Assembly (NCBI GenBank): GCA_902525355.1
Contig: CABZGO010000003.1
Location: 20,666 to 84,665 of the forward strand
DNA: 64,000 nt
Origin: an uncultured Pelagibacteraceae bacterium
GTDB taxonomy: Bacteria; Pseudomonadota; Alphaproteobacteria; Pelagibacterales; Pelagibacteraceae
Direction of reading: 5' to 3'
Every line of letters begins with the position of its first letter. Position 1 is the stretch's first letter. Shown here piece after piece: positions 62,439-64,000 of this stretch. Made by a program: the position numbers and the translations under genes. The notes beneath the pieces are model-generated. The model was not told the DNA's origin. It worked only from the letters and a program-made list of their open reading frames with translations, and ran no database searches.

Positions 62439-62507
62439 CTAATCCCGTAAATAATCGCCAGCTTCCTGTATCATTTTCCACAGTTTACTTGCATTTTCTT
62501 TATCCAC
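62439..62507 (-). pseudogene. Truncated 5' copy of the 58654..58881 gene
   Basis: GTG start, VDKENASKLWKMIQEAGDYLRD* vs MNKENASKLWKIIQEAGDYLQG. Confidence 0.8.
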
Positions 62508-62573
62508 ATTAACCTATTTTATGTTTCATCTCTTTTGATACAAGTTTGATACAAGTTATCCTATAAAATCCTA
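62447..62573. repeat. Right copy of ~127-bp imperfect direct repeat
   Basis: GTAAATAATCGCCAGCTTC...TTATCCTATAAAATCCTA. Confidence 0.88.
62534..62555. repeat. Tandem 11-mer TTTGATACAAG x2
   Basis: TTTGATACAAGTTTGATACAAG, positional equivalent of 58910-58931. Confidence 0.95.
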
Positions 62574-62584
62574 CATTATTTATA

Positions 62585-63370
62585 TTAATCTGGGCAATTC
62601 TGATACTCTCCAGGATATCTTGCACATAACTCTAAATGTGCTTTCTCATTTTCAAGTTCCCTTTCTCGAAATCTTGAAGTTTTCAAATTCTGTTGACTTC
62701 TAAAGAATTGTCTATTTAAATTATTTCTTTGTTGTTTAAGTGAATTTACCTCATCTTGCAGTCTTTGAATGTTATAGATTTTACTTGCTTGATAAGAAGC
62801 TGTCTCAACTTTGAATTTCCAATCGTTTATTTTATCTTGATTTACATCCATTATTTTTTTGGCTTTTCTATTAAATTCTCCCCAAGATATTTCTGAATTA
62901 TCTATACTTGCAAATAAAAACAGTATTTCAGCATATGTTCTATTCATTAGTAATGCTATTTCCATAACTAGTGGAGAAGAATAATTTACGTTGATTACAT
63001 CAATAAAACAATATTCAGCCTTAGGTATATACCAAGACAGTGCATCTCTCTCTAAGCTCGTTATATAATCTTTATCACTGAAGTGTTTATAAGTCATTTT
63101 CTCTATATCAGGAGATTTACGATCTATAACTAAATAGATAGGGTTTTTTTCTATTTCAGTTACACATTTTTCAGCATCAACTAATTTAGTCTCATAATTT
63201 CTCATTTCTTTTTGACTATAACCAACAGATTTAAGTGCTGCTCTTTTTTGTTGTTTTTCTTTCATCATTATAGATGACTCATCTAACACTGCTGTGACTA
63301 ATGTGGGATCACATGCAGTTGAAAATAAAAGTATCAAACTCAGAATGATTCTTACCGAATTTTTTTTCAT
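62585..63370 (-). CDS. hypothetical lipoprotein
   Basis: Lipobox-like LLFSTAC, coiled-coil C-terminus (LQDEVNSLKQQRNNLNRQF). Confidence 0.6.
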   Translation of the reverse strand: MKKNSVRIILSLILLFSTACDPTLVTAVLDESSIMMKEKQQKRAALKSVGYSQKEMRNYETKLVDAEKCVTEIEKNPIYLVIDRKSPDIEKMTYKHFSDKDYITSLERDALSWYIPKAEYCFIDVINVNYSSPLVMEIALLMNRTYAEILFLFASIDNSEISWGEFNRKAKKIMDVNQDKINDWKFKVETASYQASKIYNIQRLQDEVNSLKQQRNNLNRQFFRSQQNLKTSRFRERELENEKAHLELCARYPGEYQNCPD

Positions 63371-63909
63371 TTTATATTTCTTAAAGGCATAATTGTTAAT
63401 TTGTTTTTAATATTGTATAGCCCATAAACTGTCATACCAAATAATTTAACCCTAGTTTTTGAATAGTGCTTTACAAGTACTATGCTAAGACAATCATTAT
63501 TAATATTTGGTGCAAAATCATTGCAAAAATATAAAGGTAATTCAGAGATTACAGTATAATCAAATTCATCTCCTGTATTACATTCATCCAGGTATCTTGT
63601 TAAAGACATCTCCTCACCCCATGAAGAATTATATTTGTCTCCAATAGGTATCTCTTTTCCTAAATAATCACCAATTTTATTAACAAATAATTCAAATTTA
63701 GGATTGCCCCAATGTTTATCTAATTTATTAATATAATTATCGTAGTATGATTCATACCAATCTCCAGATGCTAAGGGGTATAGGTTATTCAAACATTTTT
63801 CTGAGATTTTAATATTGTTATATGTCCACGGTTTGTATTTTGTGTCATCTGCATTAACTGTTACAAACCAAAACAAACCCAGAACCACGATCCCTAAAAG
63901 TTTTTTCAT
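63367..63909 (-). CDS. hypothetical exported protein
   Basis: Signal peptide MKKLLGIVVLGLFWFVTVNA; no recognised domain. Confidence 0.55.
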   Translation of the reverse strand: MKKLLGIVVLGLFWFVTVNADDTKYKPWTYNNIKISEKCLNNLYPLASGDWYESYYDNYINKLDKHWGNPKFELFVNKIGDYLGKEIPIGDKYNSSWGEEMSLTRYLDECNTGDEFDYTVISELPLYFCNDFAPNINNDCLSIVLVKHYSKTRVKLFGMTVYGLYNIKNKLTIMPLRNIK

Positions 63910-64000
63910 TTATTTTTTAATCCAATATGCTTTTCCATTAATGGCCATCTAGTATCAAGTTTTTGTTCTTTTCTTAACTTTTGTGATTTCTTAATATCAG

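Overview
AT-rich, gene-dense window that looks like a SAR11 / Pelagibacterales (Alphaproteobacteria) chromosome. This rests on gene content (proteorhodopsin + ferredoxin + TrxR-like FNR, TRAP transporters, NAD-formate dehydrogenase, GFA proteins) and near-zero intergenic spacing; I could not run a taxonomy search. Most of the window is core metabolism: ygfZ, dihydroorotase, prpE, umuDC, recA, alaS, icd, psd/pssA, rlmE, guaB, guaA, panB, TRAP dctPQM, pxpABC, msrA, fdh. No rRNA, tRNA or CRISPR array was recognised. Main leads: (1) an accessory module at about 58.8-62.6 kb, where a ~127-bp imperfect direct repeat flanks one large nuclease-like/SF2 helicase/HA-domain gene. Each repeat copy carries a perfect tandem 11-mer, but the 11-mer differs between copies, and one version recurs upstream of the helicase gene. 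(2) A GT39-sORF-GT2-DUF1800-DUF1501(Tat)-lyase-like-GH-lyase-like locus at 7.9-16.2 kb. (3) A photo-oxidative/lipid cluster (COG2907-DUF1365-CFA synthase-DUF3833-SDR-DUF2256-DCC-photolyase) at 41-48.5 kb, whose photolyase homologue appears to lack three of the four Fe-S cysteines. (4) An IMP dehydrogenase without its CBS (Bateman) domains. (5) Three small ORFs below the ORF-track cutoff. (6) Two genes each split by a single extra A in an A-run. (7) Eleven convergent gene pairs, all with stop codons within a few nucleotides of each other.
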